The notes: a model not told the origin generated them from the sequence alone. A stretch of DNA of 64,000 nucleotides from Candidatus Methanomethylophilaceae archaeon (GCA_017540825.1 JAFYAH010000001.1:34564-98563), one strand, 5' to 3'. Shown: positions 16,905 to 26,280, numbered from the stretch's first letter. Translations and numbers: made by a program.

Positions 16905-18412
16905 AGCTGAAGATAAAAGAGGTAGATGTGGACTCCTCCGAGCCTGGAGTCCTGATACACGACGACGACTGCCTGGAGATAGGGGTGCAGGAAGGGGACC
17001 GCGTCAAGATCTCCGGGCCCAAGCCGACCATACTGCTGGTCAGCAGGTCCGACACCCTCATGGAGAGGGGCTTCATGGCCGTCTCTTCCAGCGTCGTGAA
17101 GAAGTGCGGGCTCAAGGACGGGGACGTCGTCAACGTCGTATACGCCCCCAAGCCCGACTCCGTGCGCTCCATCAGGAAGAAGATGGACGGGGAGAGGCTG
17201 GAGAAGGAGGAGATACATGCGGTCGTGGAGGACATCCTCGAGAGCAACCTGACCAAGATCGAGATCTCCGCCTGGCTCACCGCCCTCTACATCAACGGGA
17301 TGGACATCGGCGAGATCGCGGACTTCACCGTGGCCATGGCGGAGACCGGGGACATGATCAGGTTCGACAGGACCCCAGTGTTCGACTTCCACAGCCTGGG
17401 CGGGGTCCCGGGGAACAAGATCACCCCCATCGTGGTCTCCATAGTGGCGGCCGCCGGGATAATGATCCCGAAGACTTCTTCCCGCGCCATCAGCAGCGCC
17501 TGCGGGACCTCCGACTTCGTGGAGACGTTCTGCAACGTGGAGATCGACGCCGAGTCCCTGAAGGAGATAGCCCAGGAGGTCGGCGGCGTGTTCTCGTGGG
17601 GAGGGTCAATGAACCTCGCCCCGGTGGACGACATGGTCATCAAGGTGGAGCATCCGCTCGGCATCAACCCCCGGGCGCAGATGCTCGCGTCCATCATGAG
17701 CAAGAAGCTGGCCATGGGCGCCACCCACATCGTCGTGGACATCCCCACCGGAGCCGGAACCAAGGTCCCGACCATAGAGGTCGCGAGGCAGTACGCCAAG
17801 GACCTCATGGAGCTCGGGGACAGGATAGGGATGCACGTGGAGTGCGCCATAACCTACGCGGACCAGCCCATCGGATACGCGGTGGGGCCGAACCTCGAGG
17901 CGAGGGAGTGCATAAGCATCCTCGAAGGGAACAAGCACCCCGCCGCCGTCATCGAGAAGGCCTGCGACTGCGCGGGGATAATCCTGGAGATCGCAGGGAT
18001 CCCCAACGGCGCGGCCAAGGCGAAGGAGATCCTGGAGTCCGGGGACGCGTACCGCAAGTTCATGGAGATAGTGGTAGCCCAGGGAGGCCGCCCCGACCTG
18101 AAGTCGGACGACCTGAAGCCCGGTATGTACAGCTACGAGTTCCGCTCGCCCAAGTCCGGGTACATCCATGCGATAAAGAACAAGGAGATCGTGTCGGTGG
18201 CGAAGGCCGCAGGGGCGCCCGCCGACAAGGGGGCAGGGATACTGTTCTCCAAGAAGAAGGGCCAGCGCGTCGAGGAGGGCGAGGTGCTGTTCACGATCTA
18301 CGCCGACAACGAGGCCAAGCTCAGGCGCGCCAAGGACGTCGCGACCAAGTACCAGCCGATGGACATCGAGGGGATGCTCATAAAGAGGGTCTCCCCGCTG
18401 ACCGCGAGATGA
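16901..18412 (+). CDS. deoA: AMP phosphorylase
   Basis: 503 residues: the length and N-terminal ~85-residue extra domain of archaeal AMP phosphorylases rather than bacterial thymidine phosphorylases. The core has DFHSLGGVPGNKITP (phosphate site, family KHSxGGVGDK) near residues 165-179, SSRAISSACGTSDFVE and a C-terminal domain ending MLIKRVSPL. It splits nucleoside monophosphates into base and ribose-1,5-bisphosphate. ATGA overlaps on both sides couple it to rbcL and to the deacetylase gene. Confidence 0.94.
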   Translation: MKLKIKEVDVDSSEPGVLIHDDDCLEIGVQEGDRVKISGPKPTILLVSRSDTLMERGFMAVSSSVVKKCGLKDGDVVNVVYAPKPDSVRSIRKKMDGERLEKEEIHAVVEDILESNLTKIEISAWLTALYINGMDIGEIADFTVAMAETGDMIRFDRTPVFDFHSLGGVPGNKITPIVVSIVAAAGIMIPKTSSRAISSACGTSDFVETFCNVEIDAESLKEIAQEVGGVFSWGGSMNLAPVDDMVIKVEHPLGINPRAQMLASIMSKKLAMGATHIVVDIPTGAGTKVPTIEVARQYAKDLMELGDRIGMHVECAITYADQPIGYAVGPNLEARECISILEGNKHPAAVIEKACDCAGIILEIAGIPNGAAKAKEILESGDAYRKFMEIVVAQGGRPDLKSDDLKPGMYSYEFRSPKSGYIHAIKNKEIVSVAKAAGAPADKGAGILFSKKKGQRVEEGEVLFTIYADNEAKLRRAKDVATKYQPMDIEGMLIKRVSPLTAR

Positions 18413-19296
18413 GGAGGGCCTTCCGCTTCACGGTGGACCTGGACCGGGACGTCAACATCCCCGTTCCGGGACAGGCCGCCGCCGGGTCCTTGGACAGGGG
18501 ATCCGGCACTGCCCCTCGCTTCTCCTCGGCGGACAGGGGCCTGGACGTCCTCCTGGATGTCCTCGACGACGTCGGGATGAAGGCAACGTTCTTCGTCGAG
18601 GGGAGGACGGCGGAGGCTGTCGACTGCTCCCGCCTGTCAGGGCACCGCATAGGCTTCCACGGGTACGACCACGAGGACCTTTCAGGCGAGAGCACAGGCG
18701 TAATCCTCTCGTCGGAGGAGAAGGAGGCTGTCCTGAGGAGAGGGTTCGACGCCGTCTCGGACAGGGCGTCCAGGCCCACGTGCTTCCGCGCCCCGTACAT
18801 GGTCCTCGACGAGCAGGCGCTGTCGATCCTGCCGTCGCTGGGCATCAGGGCGGACTCTTCGGCCTATTCATACGGAGGGTGCGAGCCCTATGCGGTCGGG
18901 AAGGGGATCACAGAGTACCCTGTGCCCAAGGCCAAGGACGCGGCCGGAAAGGCCATCGCGGCGTACCTCTGGCCGATGCACGAGGGGAGGCGCCCTCCGG
19001 AGGACTATGTGGCCATGGCCTCGGGGGCGGGCTCCTTCATGCTGGCCACGCACACCTGGCACATGTGCGAGCGCAGGGACGGAGGCGCGATGGACCCCTC
19101 GGAAGAGCGGGAGAACGCCGAGAAGGTCCGCTCAGTGCTGGTCGGAATCCTCGACGAAGGCTTCGAGCCGCGCCTTGTCGGGGAACGACCCGGCAGAGGT
19201 TTTTTTGCCGATTATAGGCGAGGGCGATGTTTTCATAAGGATGTATTCATTGGATATATTCACCATTACCTGTTGTATTTTAGCCTCCATATCTAA
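18409..19296 (+). CDS. Polysaccharide deacetylase-like (NodB fold) hydrolase
   Basis: 295 residues. NodB landmarks are visible: FTVDLDRD (Asp pair), TFFVEG, the zinc motif HGYDH, FRAPY and a late THTWHM. Such enzymes remove acetyl groups from sugars or cleave related C-N bonds. No signal peptide is seen, so it is likely cytoplasmic. It overlaps deoA by 4 bp as the fourth gene of the nucleotide-salvage operon; why is unclear. The last ~30 residues are AT-rich and aromatic (YIHHYLLYFSLHI), unlike the rest, hinting that the original end was replaced. Confidence 0.8.
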   Translation: MRRAFRFTVDLDRDVNIPVPGQAAAGSLDRGSGTAPRFSSADRGLDVLLDVLDDVGMKATFFVEGRTAEAVDCSRLSGHRIGFHGYDHEDLSGESTGVILSSEEKEAVLRRGFDAVSDRASRPTCFRAPYMVLDEQALSILPSLGIRADSSAYSYGGCEPYAVGKGITEYPVPKAKDAAGKAIAAYLWPMHEGRRPPEDYVAMASGAGSFMLATHTWHMCERRDGGAMDPSEERENAEKVRSVLVGILDEGFEPRLVGERPGRGFFADYRRGRCFHKDVFIGYIHHYLLYFSLHI

Positions 19297-19311
19297 ACAA
19301 CTATGAATTGA

Positions 19312-19321
19312 GGGGGGGGGG
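19312..19321 (+). repeat. Poly-G tract (10 G)
   Basis: Ten consecutive G residues between the deacetylase gene and an LRR gene, not inside a gene. Such homopolymers slip easily during replication. Confidence 0.9.
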
Positions 19322-19476
19322 AGATACCATCCATGAGGTTCTTTAAGGTAAGTCGAGGCTCTGTGACGGGCTGATCTTCGTATGAATAGCTCCTGTCCGG
19401 CGCTTTTGTGTTTCCAGGAACCGGAAGGATCCGCCAGAGGCCGGAGTGGCCCGAGCCCGGATTCGGAGGAGTGAAA

Positions 19477-20304
19477 ATGTTGAAGATCAAAGAGATAGCA
19501 ATCGTCCTGTTGGCTGTCTTGGCCTCCCTCCCGGCGGAGCTGGAGGTCTGCGGGCACGACGAGTCCTTCAGGAACGTGACCATACCCGAGAGCGTGGTTC
19601 TGGACGGAGTCTCGTACAGGGTGACGGCCATCGGGGACTACGCGTTCAAGGGCTACGCCAAGATACGCACCGTGAGCATGCCGCACGTTGAGAAGATCGG
19701 CAAGGAGGCCTTCTATGGCTGCACCTACGTCAAGCCGACGGACATGGACAGCGTCAGGTCCATCGGCGTGAAGGCGTTCGCCAGATGCTCTAGCATCGGA
19801 CCGGTTGAATTCGGCGGCTCGCTCAAGACGATAGGCGCCTACGCCTTCTACGGCTGCAAGTCCCTGGAGTCGGTAGACATCCCGGACATCGTCACATCGA
19901 TAGGCTCCTACGCCTTCTACAAGTGCTCCGGCCTCTCCGATGTCCAGCTCGGGCCGTCGCTGAAGAAGATAAGCTCCCGCGCGTTCGCGTACACAGCCCT
20001 GGAGGAGGTTACGGTCCCAGCGAAGGTATCTTCAATAGGCTCCTACGCCTTCTACGGCTGCTCGGCACTTAGGTCCGTCGACGTCGAGGGTGCCTCCGTG
20101 TCGATAGGGGCCTCCGCGTTCGCCTCCTGCCCCGCCCTGGAGCACGTCTCCATGCCGGACGCCATAAAGAAGCTGGGGTCCGGCGCATTCAAGGGCGTGA
20201 CATTCAAGGACGTCGCCGGGAGCACCCTGAAGCACACCGCCAAGGCCCTCTCAGGGAAGGCCTTCGAGGGATCCGGCTGCGTATTGGTCGAGGTCGCCGC
20301 ATAA
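19477..20304 (+). CDS. Secreted BspA-like leucine-rich repeat protein
   Basis: 275 residues. The ATG at 19477 follows GGAGGA by about 8 nt and starts a signal-peptide-like MLKIKEIAIVLLAVLASLPA. The remainder is 23-residue BspA/Treponema-type repeats of the form xxSIGxYAFYGCxxLxxVxIP from about residue 45 to 240. It ends with a non-LRR unit (AFKGVTFKDVAG...LSGKAFEGSG...LVEVAA) that also recurs in the giant protein at 31281. Such proteins are typically cell-surface, binding host or microbial partners. Confidence 0.88.
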   Translation: MLKIKEIAIVLLAVLASLPAELEVCGHDESFRNVTIPESVVLDGVSYRVTAIGDYAFKGYAKIRTVSMPHVEKIGKEAFYGCTYVKPTDMDSVRSIGVKAFARCSSIGPVEFGGSLKTIGAYAFYGCKSLESVDIPDIVTSIGSYAFYKCSGLSDVQLGPSLKKISSRAFAYTALEEVTVPAKVSSIGSYAFYGCSALRSVDVEGASVSIGASAFASCPALEHVSMPDAIKKLGSGAFKGVTFKDVAGSTLKHTAKALSGKAFEGSGCVLVEVAA

Positions 20305-20743
20305 CCATAAGCCATCAACCTGGCGAAGGGCGGGGAGACCCGTCCGCCTTTTATTCATGTTCGGGCGTCGGCCTCATGTGGCAGTCGCCCTCGCCCGGAC
20401 ATTCACGAATCATCTGCATCCTGCCGCCGGCCGTCTTCCGTCAGACGCAGCCGCACGCTCGCGAGCGCGTTCTACGCCGCAGGGCATGTGGGGAGCTGGG
20501 CTATGAGGGGCTGGGATCGGAGGGCCCAACCCTTACTCGGCCTGACGGAAGGACAGAGGAGCGAGTCGTTTTAGCCGGTGCAGTATGCAGGGTACCTTGT
20601 TACAATACGAGAGTCAGGGATGCGCGCACACGAGCAATCAGACTTTGTTCATGCCGATAAGCTCGGGGTTGACGAATGTGCCTGGAAGGTCCTTTCCATG
20701 CTGGAGAGCCTTCGGCACGGTTCCTGGACGCGCCTCATTATTT
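20305..20743. other. Intergenic region with inverted repeats
   Basis: About 440 bp between convergent LRR genes. It opens with a terminator-like hairpin (20329-20352). A 10-bp perfect inverted repeat CTTCCGTCAG/CTGACGGAAG lies at 20435-20444 and 20542-20551, and a 9-bp stem with one G-U pair at 20359-20367 and 20392-20400. No protein similarity is evident in any frame; a structured RNA is possible but no known RNA was recognised. Confidence 0.4.
20329..20352 (+). terminator. Hairpin plus TTTTA after LRR gene
   Basis: GGCGG...CCGCC stem followed by TTTTATT, about 25 bp downstream of the stop at 20304. Confidence 0.5.
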
Positions 20744-22456
20744 TTAGATATATTGAATGTTGAAGTCCGAGGTGCTCCTGCCGGGACTAACGTGCTTCAG
20801 ACGGGCAGGGACCCTGATCGTCAGGTGGGAACGGCAGTATCTGAACGCATCCAGGTCCCAGGCCGCCAGTCCTGGAAGCTCTATCGATTCCAGAGGACAG
20901 CAACTGAAGGCTTCCCATCCCAGCCTCTTCACCGACTTGGGCACGGAGACGAAGGACATTTTCGTGCATCTGCAGAACACACATCTGTCAATTTTTTCGA
21001 GGGACTTTGATATCACAGCATATTTCAGGGACTCGCAGCTCTCAAACGCTTCTTCCTCCAGCACGGTCACCGAGTCCGGTATCTCGATCGATACCAGGGA
21101 TCTGCAGGATTTGAAGGCGGCTTTGTGGATCTCCCTGAGCTGGTTCGGCAGGGCGACAGAGACCAGGCCACAGTTATCGAAGGCTCCTTTGCCGATGACC
21201 AGCACCGATTCAGGCATCGTGACGGAGGCCAGTGAGCGGCAAGAACTGAACGAATAGTCTTCGATTTTAACGATTGAGTCCGGAATCTCTATCGAAAGAA
21301 GGGAACTGCACATGTAGAATGCCCCCTCGCTAATGCATGTGACCGAGGCAGGGATGTCCACAGCGGTCAAATTATCGCAATAGGAAAATGCATCTTTCCC
21401 TATCTAGGTCACTGTGTCGGGAATCTTGAAAGTCGTGTGCCGGCAATAGCTGAATGCCGATTCCCCTATCTCCACCAGGCTTTTCGGGGCATCGAAGCGT
21501 CCGTTCTCTTTGCATTTCCAGTTCTGCGGGAACCTTATGATCTTCTTCTTGTCGATGTCGTACACGACTCCGTCTATTGACGTGTAGTTGGGGTTCCCGG
21601 CATCGACGTCCACGCGCTCTAAGCTGATGCAGTATGAGAACACGTTCCGCCCTATGCTCTTGACAGATGCCGGCAGTTTTATCGATACAAGAGATCTGCA
21701 TTGGTAGAACATAAGATTTTCAATCGATTCCACTTGGCTTGGAATCTCTATCTTTTTCAGAGATTGGCAATCTGAAAAAGCCCCCTTTCCTATAGACCTC
21801 ACGGATTCCGGAAGGTTCACCGAGACCAGCGACTTGCACTCTGAGAATGCCCTCTTCCCTATTTTTTCCACCGTGTTAGGAATCTCTACGGTCATGAGGC
21901 GGGCGCACCTCTCGAACGCATTGTCCGCTATGGACGTCACTTTGTGCCCTCTGTATTGGCTCGGTATCCTGATGTCGGCATCTTCTCCGACGTATTTGAG
22001 GACCGTCGCCTCGAACCCTTCCGCGTTCAGCACCAGCCCTTCCGGTACCGGCTCAGCCTTCGCCGGCCTAGGCTTGGAAGCGCGAGGCGCCTCTGGTTTA
22101 GGCGGCTCGGGCGCCGGAGCCTTCGGTGCGGGCGCCTCTGGAGCGGGAGGCTCGGTCTCCGGGCGGTTTTCCTCGGCATCCTCCGACCCGCACATCCTTT
22201 CGAAAAGGGACCTCGCTGTCCGGACGTCCACCTTCGCCTGCTTGGAGGCCATGGCGGCAGCCTCCTCCGGCGAGGCGTCCCCTCTGAGGAGCTTGGAGAC
22301 GACCGCGGGGCAGACCCTGGCCATCGTGCGGTACGCGGATATGTCCTCCTTGGGGAACCTCTGCTCTATAAGGTAGCCCGTGAGGGATAACGGGTTCTTT
22401 GAGAACTCCTCCTTGCTCTTCGACTCGAATATGGCCCTGAAGCTCCCGCCTGCCAT
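20744..22456 (-). CDS. BspA-like LRR protein with in-frame amber (TAG) codon
   Basis: One reading frame of 571 codons interrupted only by TAG at 21406-21404 (codon 351). Start ATG at 22456 (MAGGSFRAIFESK). There is no signal peptide; residues 1-95 are a helical N-terminal domain, ~96-140 a Pro/Ala/Glu linker (PPAPEAPAPKAPAPEPP), and ~150-560 BspA-type repeats. The repeats continue in the same frame and register on both sides of the TAG: PDTVT-TAG-IGKDAFSYC, where the residue is normally Ser, Lys or Glu. In a pyrrolysine-using archaeon this codon may be translated; otherwise the gene is a one-mutation pseudogene giving a 350-residue protein. Confidence 0.8.
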
Positions 22457-22613
22457 GCCCCATAATGTCCTCCATGGGTTATAACAGGTTACCAGGCTTT
22501 CGGCAGGACGGTGCACATCTGTCAGACCTCCTCCTTCTCGCGGTCGCCGTAGGCATGAGGTTGCGTGCGCGCACAGTGCTCAATTTATCCCTCGGCGACG
22601 GGCATGGGCCCGC

Positions 22614-23723
22614 ATGGAGACTGGATCGCCTGGGAAGAACCCCCTCGAGAGGCCATACGAGGATCTCAACGCGAAGGACATACTGTGCCGCAGGCGCATC
22701 CTGGCCTGGATAAAGATGTTCCTGGACGGGGCGGATCACGGGAGGGTCCATGACCTGTGCTAGATGTTCGAGCCGCAGGCGGACATCCAGATGGCCAAAG
22801 GCCTCCCGACGGAGATGAGGACGTTCGGCGGCCGCATCCTTCTGGATTCCGCCTTCGAGTGCGGGACGCCCAGCGGCGGGAGGGAGCATCTTTACGTCGA
22901 GGTCCAGAAGAGCCCGTACACGGAGTACGACCTGGGGAAGAGGCAGGAGTTCTACGCCCACGTCCTGATGGCGCTGCAGCAGGGGAGGACGTTCAAGGGG
23001 GACGACTACAGCGGCCTGGTCAGAGCCGACTTCCTCTGGATCATCGTCTGCCCGAGGGCCAGGGACAGGGGGAAGAAGACAGTGTACTGGGACGCGGCCA
23101 GGTGCATGCAGGACGGTCGGGAGGATGTCGTCCCGTCCGGGATGAGGGCCCGCATCACGGTGGTCAACCTCTGCCATCCCGACAAGGCGAAGGACGGCCT
23201 AACCAGGCTCCTGAGCGTGCTGTTCTTCCCTGAGCTTACGCTGGAAGAGAGGGAGAGACGCCTGAGGGAAGACTATAACATCGTGATAGACGAATTAATG
23301 AGGGAGTGCCTCAGGAGAGTGGGCATAATGGGATACAGGGAAGAGCTGATAGAAGGCATGGTGGCTACCGCGAGGGCGGAGGGCCTGGAGGAAGGGATGG
23401 AGAAAGGAATTGAGAAAGGGATTGAGAAAGGGATTGAGAAAGGGATTGAGAAAGGGATGGAGAAGGGCAGGAGCGAGGAGAGGGCCAGGACCGTCAGCAG
23501 GTACGTCCAGACCGTCGCTGGCATGCTCTCCAAAGGCCTCACGTCCGAGGAGGCCATGAGCCTGGTCCCCGAGGACATCGCCGAGGACGTCCGCAAGGCT
23601 ATGGCGGCATCCGCCGTGCGAGGGGAAAGTCCCTCCTCCAACCGGGGCTCTCCGTACCATCCCCATGCTTTCAGCGGGGAGCCCCTGCGCCTCATCGCGC
23701 GAAGAGCGGATTTCGATAGTTAA
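22614..23723 (+). CDS. Rpn-family PD-(D/E)XK nuclease with in-frame amber (TAG) codon
   Basis: 370 codons if TAG at 22761-22763 (codon 50) is read; otherwise initiation at the ATG directly after it yields 319 residues. Upstream of the TAG the frame encodes NPLERPYEDLNAKDILCRRR, the usual N-terminus of Rpn/transposase_31-type proteins. Downstream come RILLDSAFEC and EVQKSPYTEYDLGKR, with the nuclease core ExQ motif. The tail holds GIEKGIEKGIEKGMEKG repeats typical of the family. These proteins are linked to recombination and mobile DNA and vary strongly between strains. It is divergent from the LRR gene. Confidence 0.75.
23397..23465 (+). repeat. 12-bp tandem repeat within the Rpn gene
   Basis: GGGATTGAGAAA and near copies repeated about five times, encoding GIEK units. 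The copy number could change by slippage without breaking the frame. Confidence 0.85.
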
Positions 23724-23767
23724 TATAAAGAAAGGGAATCCGTTATCGCACACCAACAGGTGTTCAA

Positions 23768-24661
23768 ATGACTACCAAGCTCATTCTGGGAAAGGACGTT
23801 TCCGAGGAGATCTACGCAGAGCTGAGGCAGAGGATAGACGCGCTCAAGGTCAAGGGGACGGTCCCCGGACTGGCCGTGATCCTCGTCGGCGACGATCCCG
23901 CATCCCAGGTCTATGTCCGCAAGAAGGGCGAGATGTGCGAATCGCTGGGGATGCGCTCGGTCACCGTCCGCATGCCCGCGGAGACCACCCAGGACGAGCT
24001 CATGGCAAAGGTGGCGGAGCTCAACGCCGACCCGTCCATCCACGGATTCCTGGTCCAGCTCCCTCTTCCGAAGCATCTCGACGAGAAGCAGGTGATCAAC
24101 GCAATCTCTCCCTCCAAGGACGTGGACTGCTTCCATCCCGAAAACGTGGGCCGCATGCTCATAGGGGAGCCGACCTTCCTTCCGGCGACCCCTGCAGGAG
24201 TCCAGCAGATGCTGGTAAGGTCCGGCGTGGAGACCGGCGGGAAGCACGTGGTAGTCGTGGGACGCAGCAACATAGTCGGCAAGCCTATGGCCGCGATGAT
24301 GGTCCAGAAGGGCGCGGGCGCCGACTCCACCGTCACGGTGGTGCATTCGCGCACGAAGGGCCTCGCCGATATTATAAGACAGGCCGACATACTCGTAGTG
24401 GCGATAGGGAAGCCCCGCTTCGTCACCGCGGACATGGTGAAGGAGGGCGCAGTGGTCATAGACGTGGGCACCAACAGGGTCGACGACCCCTCCCGCCCCA
24501 GCGGCAGCAGGCTCGTAGGGGACGTGGACTTCGACGCGGTCAAGGACAAGGCCTCCGCTATAACGCCGGTCCCGGGAGGCGTCGGGCCGATGACCATCTG
24601 CATGCTCATGGCCAACGCCGTGAAGGCCGCCGAAGACGCCTGCGGGAGGGGACCGCAATGA
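23768..24661 (+). CDS. folD: Methylenetetrahydrofolate dehydrogenase/cyclohydrolase FolD
   Basis: 297 residues, standard FolD length. QVYVRKKGEMCESLGM contains the catalytic YxxxK, then GFLVQLPLPKH, the NADP-binding GRSNIVGKPMAAMM and the C-terminal ITPVPGGVGPMTICMLM signature. It interconverts methylene- and formyl-tetrahydrofolate. In the Methanomassiliicoccales, which lack the methyl branch of tetrahydromethanopterin methanogenesis, FolD supplies C1 units for purines; PurH at 1739 would use the product. It overlaps kptA by 4 bp. Confidence 0.96.
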   Translation: MTTKLILGKDVSEEIYAELRQRIDALKVKGTVPGLAVILVGDDPASQVYVRKKGEMCESLGMRSVTVRMPAETTQDELMAKVAELNADPSIHGFLVQLPLPKHLDEKQVINAISPSKDVDCFHPENVGRMLIGEPTFLPATPAGVQQMLVRSGVETGGKHVVVVGRSNIVGKPMAAMMVQKGAGADSTVTVVHSRTKGLADIIRQADILVVAIGKPRFVTADMVKEGAVVIDVGTNRVDDPSRPSGSRLVGDVDFDAVKDKASAITPVPGGVGPMTICMLMANAVKAAEDACGRGPQ

Positions 24662-25323
24662 TAAGGGAGTGCGAGGAGCACGGATATTTCCGCAACGAGG
24701 TCTGCCCGTACTGCGGCGCCGAGGGCAAGTTCATAATGTCTGACTACGAGGTGGAGAAGCTGGGAAGGTCCCTGGCGGGCATACTCAGGCACCGCAAGAA
24801 CGACCCGGACATGGACTCCCAGGGGTTCGTGTCCCTCCGCGAGGTCCTCAGCATCGTGAAGTCCCGCAACGGGCGCATGGAGTGGCTCAGGACCAGGCAC
24901 ATAGAGGCCCTGGTCGACACCGACCCGAAGGGGAGGTACATGATAGTCGGGGGCAAGATCAAGGCCACGTACGGCCACACCGTCCAGCTGGACATCAGGC
25001 TGGACAACCAGAACATACCGGAGACGCTGTTCTACCCCGCGACCCCGGAGGAGGCCTCCTTCCTGGAGGAGTCCGGGATATACCCGTCCGACAGGGCGAT
25101 GGTCCATCTGTCGCTGACGTACAAGGACGCCTTCAAGGCCGGGTCCGTGCGCGTCGACGAGCCGGTGATCCTCGAGGTGGACACCGACACGTGCATCGAC
25201 ATGGGGTACGACATAGGGAAGGCCGCGCGCACGGTGTTCTTGTGCAGGCACGTGCCCCCGGACGCGATATTCGAGGCCGACCCAGACGACTACATAGACC
25301 AGGAAGACGAGGAGGACGATTGA
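24658..25323 (+). CDS. kptA: RNA 2'-phosphotransferase KptA/Tpt1
   Basis: 221 residues. An N-terminal zinc ribbon (C5, H8 and CPYC near residues 17-20) is followed by the KptA core: LGRSLAGILRHRKND, QGFVSLREVL and HTVQLDIRLDN. KptA moves a splice-junction 2'-phosphate from tRNA to NAD, or ADP-ribosylates other RNA ends. The zinc ribbon is typical of archaeal members. ATGA overlap with folD and 2 bp to the next gene indicate an operon. The tail is very acidic (IDQEDEEDD). Confidence 0.92.
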   Translation: MIRECEEHGYFRNEVCPYCGAEGKFIMSDYEVEKLGRSLAGILRHRKNDPDMDSQGFVSLREVLSIVKSRNGRMEWLRTRHIEALVDTDPKGRYMIVGGKIKATYGHTVQLDIRLDNQNIPETLFYPATPEEASFLEESGIYPSDRAMVHLSLTYKDAFKAGSVRVDEPVILEVDTDTCIDMGYDIGKAARTVFLCRHVPPDAIFEADPDDYIDQEDEEDD

Positions 25324-25325
25324 AG

Positions 25326-26276
25326 ATGACATATGTTCTTAGACCGGACGAGGTCCGCGAGAAGTACGGCCCCATGTTCTGCAAAGGGTTCTACACCCTC
25401 GTGGACGAGGAGAACGGGGTGGCGCAGATCATAGAGAGATGCTCCGGGCAGGGTCCCGCCGAATGGGACACCGTCAACAGGAGGCGCACCAAGGGCGTAG
25501 CCACGGACGTCAGGATGAAGTCCGGCATGATGGTCATGGACGCGGTCATCGGCGAGGGCGACCTGAGGTTCGGCCCCGCGCAGGCGGACACCGGAGGCCA
25601 GGGGCTGAAGGCGATCAAGGTTGAGGGGAGCGAGGTCCGCACCACCTGGTACGGCATAGCCGGGGCCTCCGTGGGCATAGGCGCGTGCATCCCCCAGTGC
25701 CCCGATGTCATCCGCACCGAGTATCCCGACGACTTCAAGATAGGGGGAGCGCACAGCGCCCACGTGGACATCATAACTCCGAAGCTAGTGCGCGTGATAA
25801 TAGGGGTCGACGACACCGACACCAAGGAGAAGGGCGCCTCGTGGGTCACCTCGATGAAGATGGGCGCCCAGTGCCCCGTGGGCAAGCTCCTGGAGCACAA
25901 GATCGTGCAGCTCAACCCGAAGGCCCCCAACAAGACCACGAACTGCTGCGCCACAGCGGTGTCATTCGCCGTGAAGGAGGAGGAGATCCCGGCGCTGATC
26001 GAGTTCGCCACCGAGTTCGTCAGGAAGGAGACCTACTCCGACGACACCGTCATCACGGTCTTCAAAGGCCTGAAGGTCCCGGAGGCCCTCAGGGAGTTCG
26101 GATGGAGCTGCAAGAGCGTCCTGTACAAGCCCGAGGACGCCATCCGCATCGCCGAGGAGAACGGGGTGCAGGTGATCAGCGTCACCGGCATGAAAGGGGT
26201 CATCGGAGCGGTGGCCGCCGTGGGATGCTTCGACATGGGGGAGGCGGCGGCAGGCGTTCCCGAGGACTTCGAGTGA
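25326..26276 (+). CDS. Methanogenesis marker protein 11
   Basis: 316 residues. The segment RVIIGVDDTDTKEKGASWV near residues 157-175 and the preceding GGAHSAHVDIITP are characteristic of methanogenesis marker 11, a protein found almost only in methanogens and related to the TiaS/DUF1743 nucleotide-binding fold. Its reaction is unknown to me; co-occurrence suggests a role in building the methanogenic machinery. It sits between kptA and uppS in a close operon. Confidence 0.88.
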   Translation: MTYVLRPDEVREKYGPMFCKGFYTLVDEENGVAQIIERCSGQGPAEWDTVNRRRTKGVATDVRMKSGMMVMDAVIGEGDLRFGPAQADTGGQGLKAIKVEGSEVRTTWYGIAGASVGIGACIPQCPDVIRTEYPDDFKIGGAHSAHVDIITPKLVRVIIGVDDTDTKEKGASWVTSMKMGAQCPVGKLLEHKIVQLNPKAPNKTTNCCATAVSFAVKEEEIPALIEFATEFVRKETYSDDTVITVFKGLKVPEALREFGWSCKSVLYKPEDAIRIAEENGVQVISVTGMKGVIGAVAAVGCFDMGEAAAGVPEDFE

Positions 26277-26280
26277 TCAC

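Noticed and set aside
20435..20560. RNase P or SRP RNA candidate
   Set aside because: The universally conserved core motifs of neither RNA could be found despite the inverted repeats.
20570..20763. Short open frames before the LRR gene end
   Set aside because: No similarity, no start signals and no coding-like composition.
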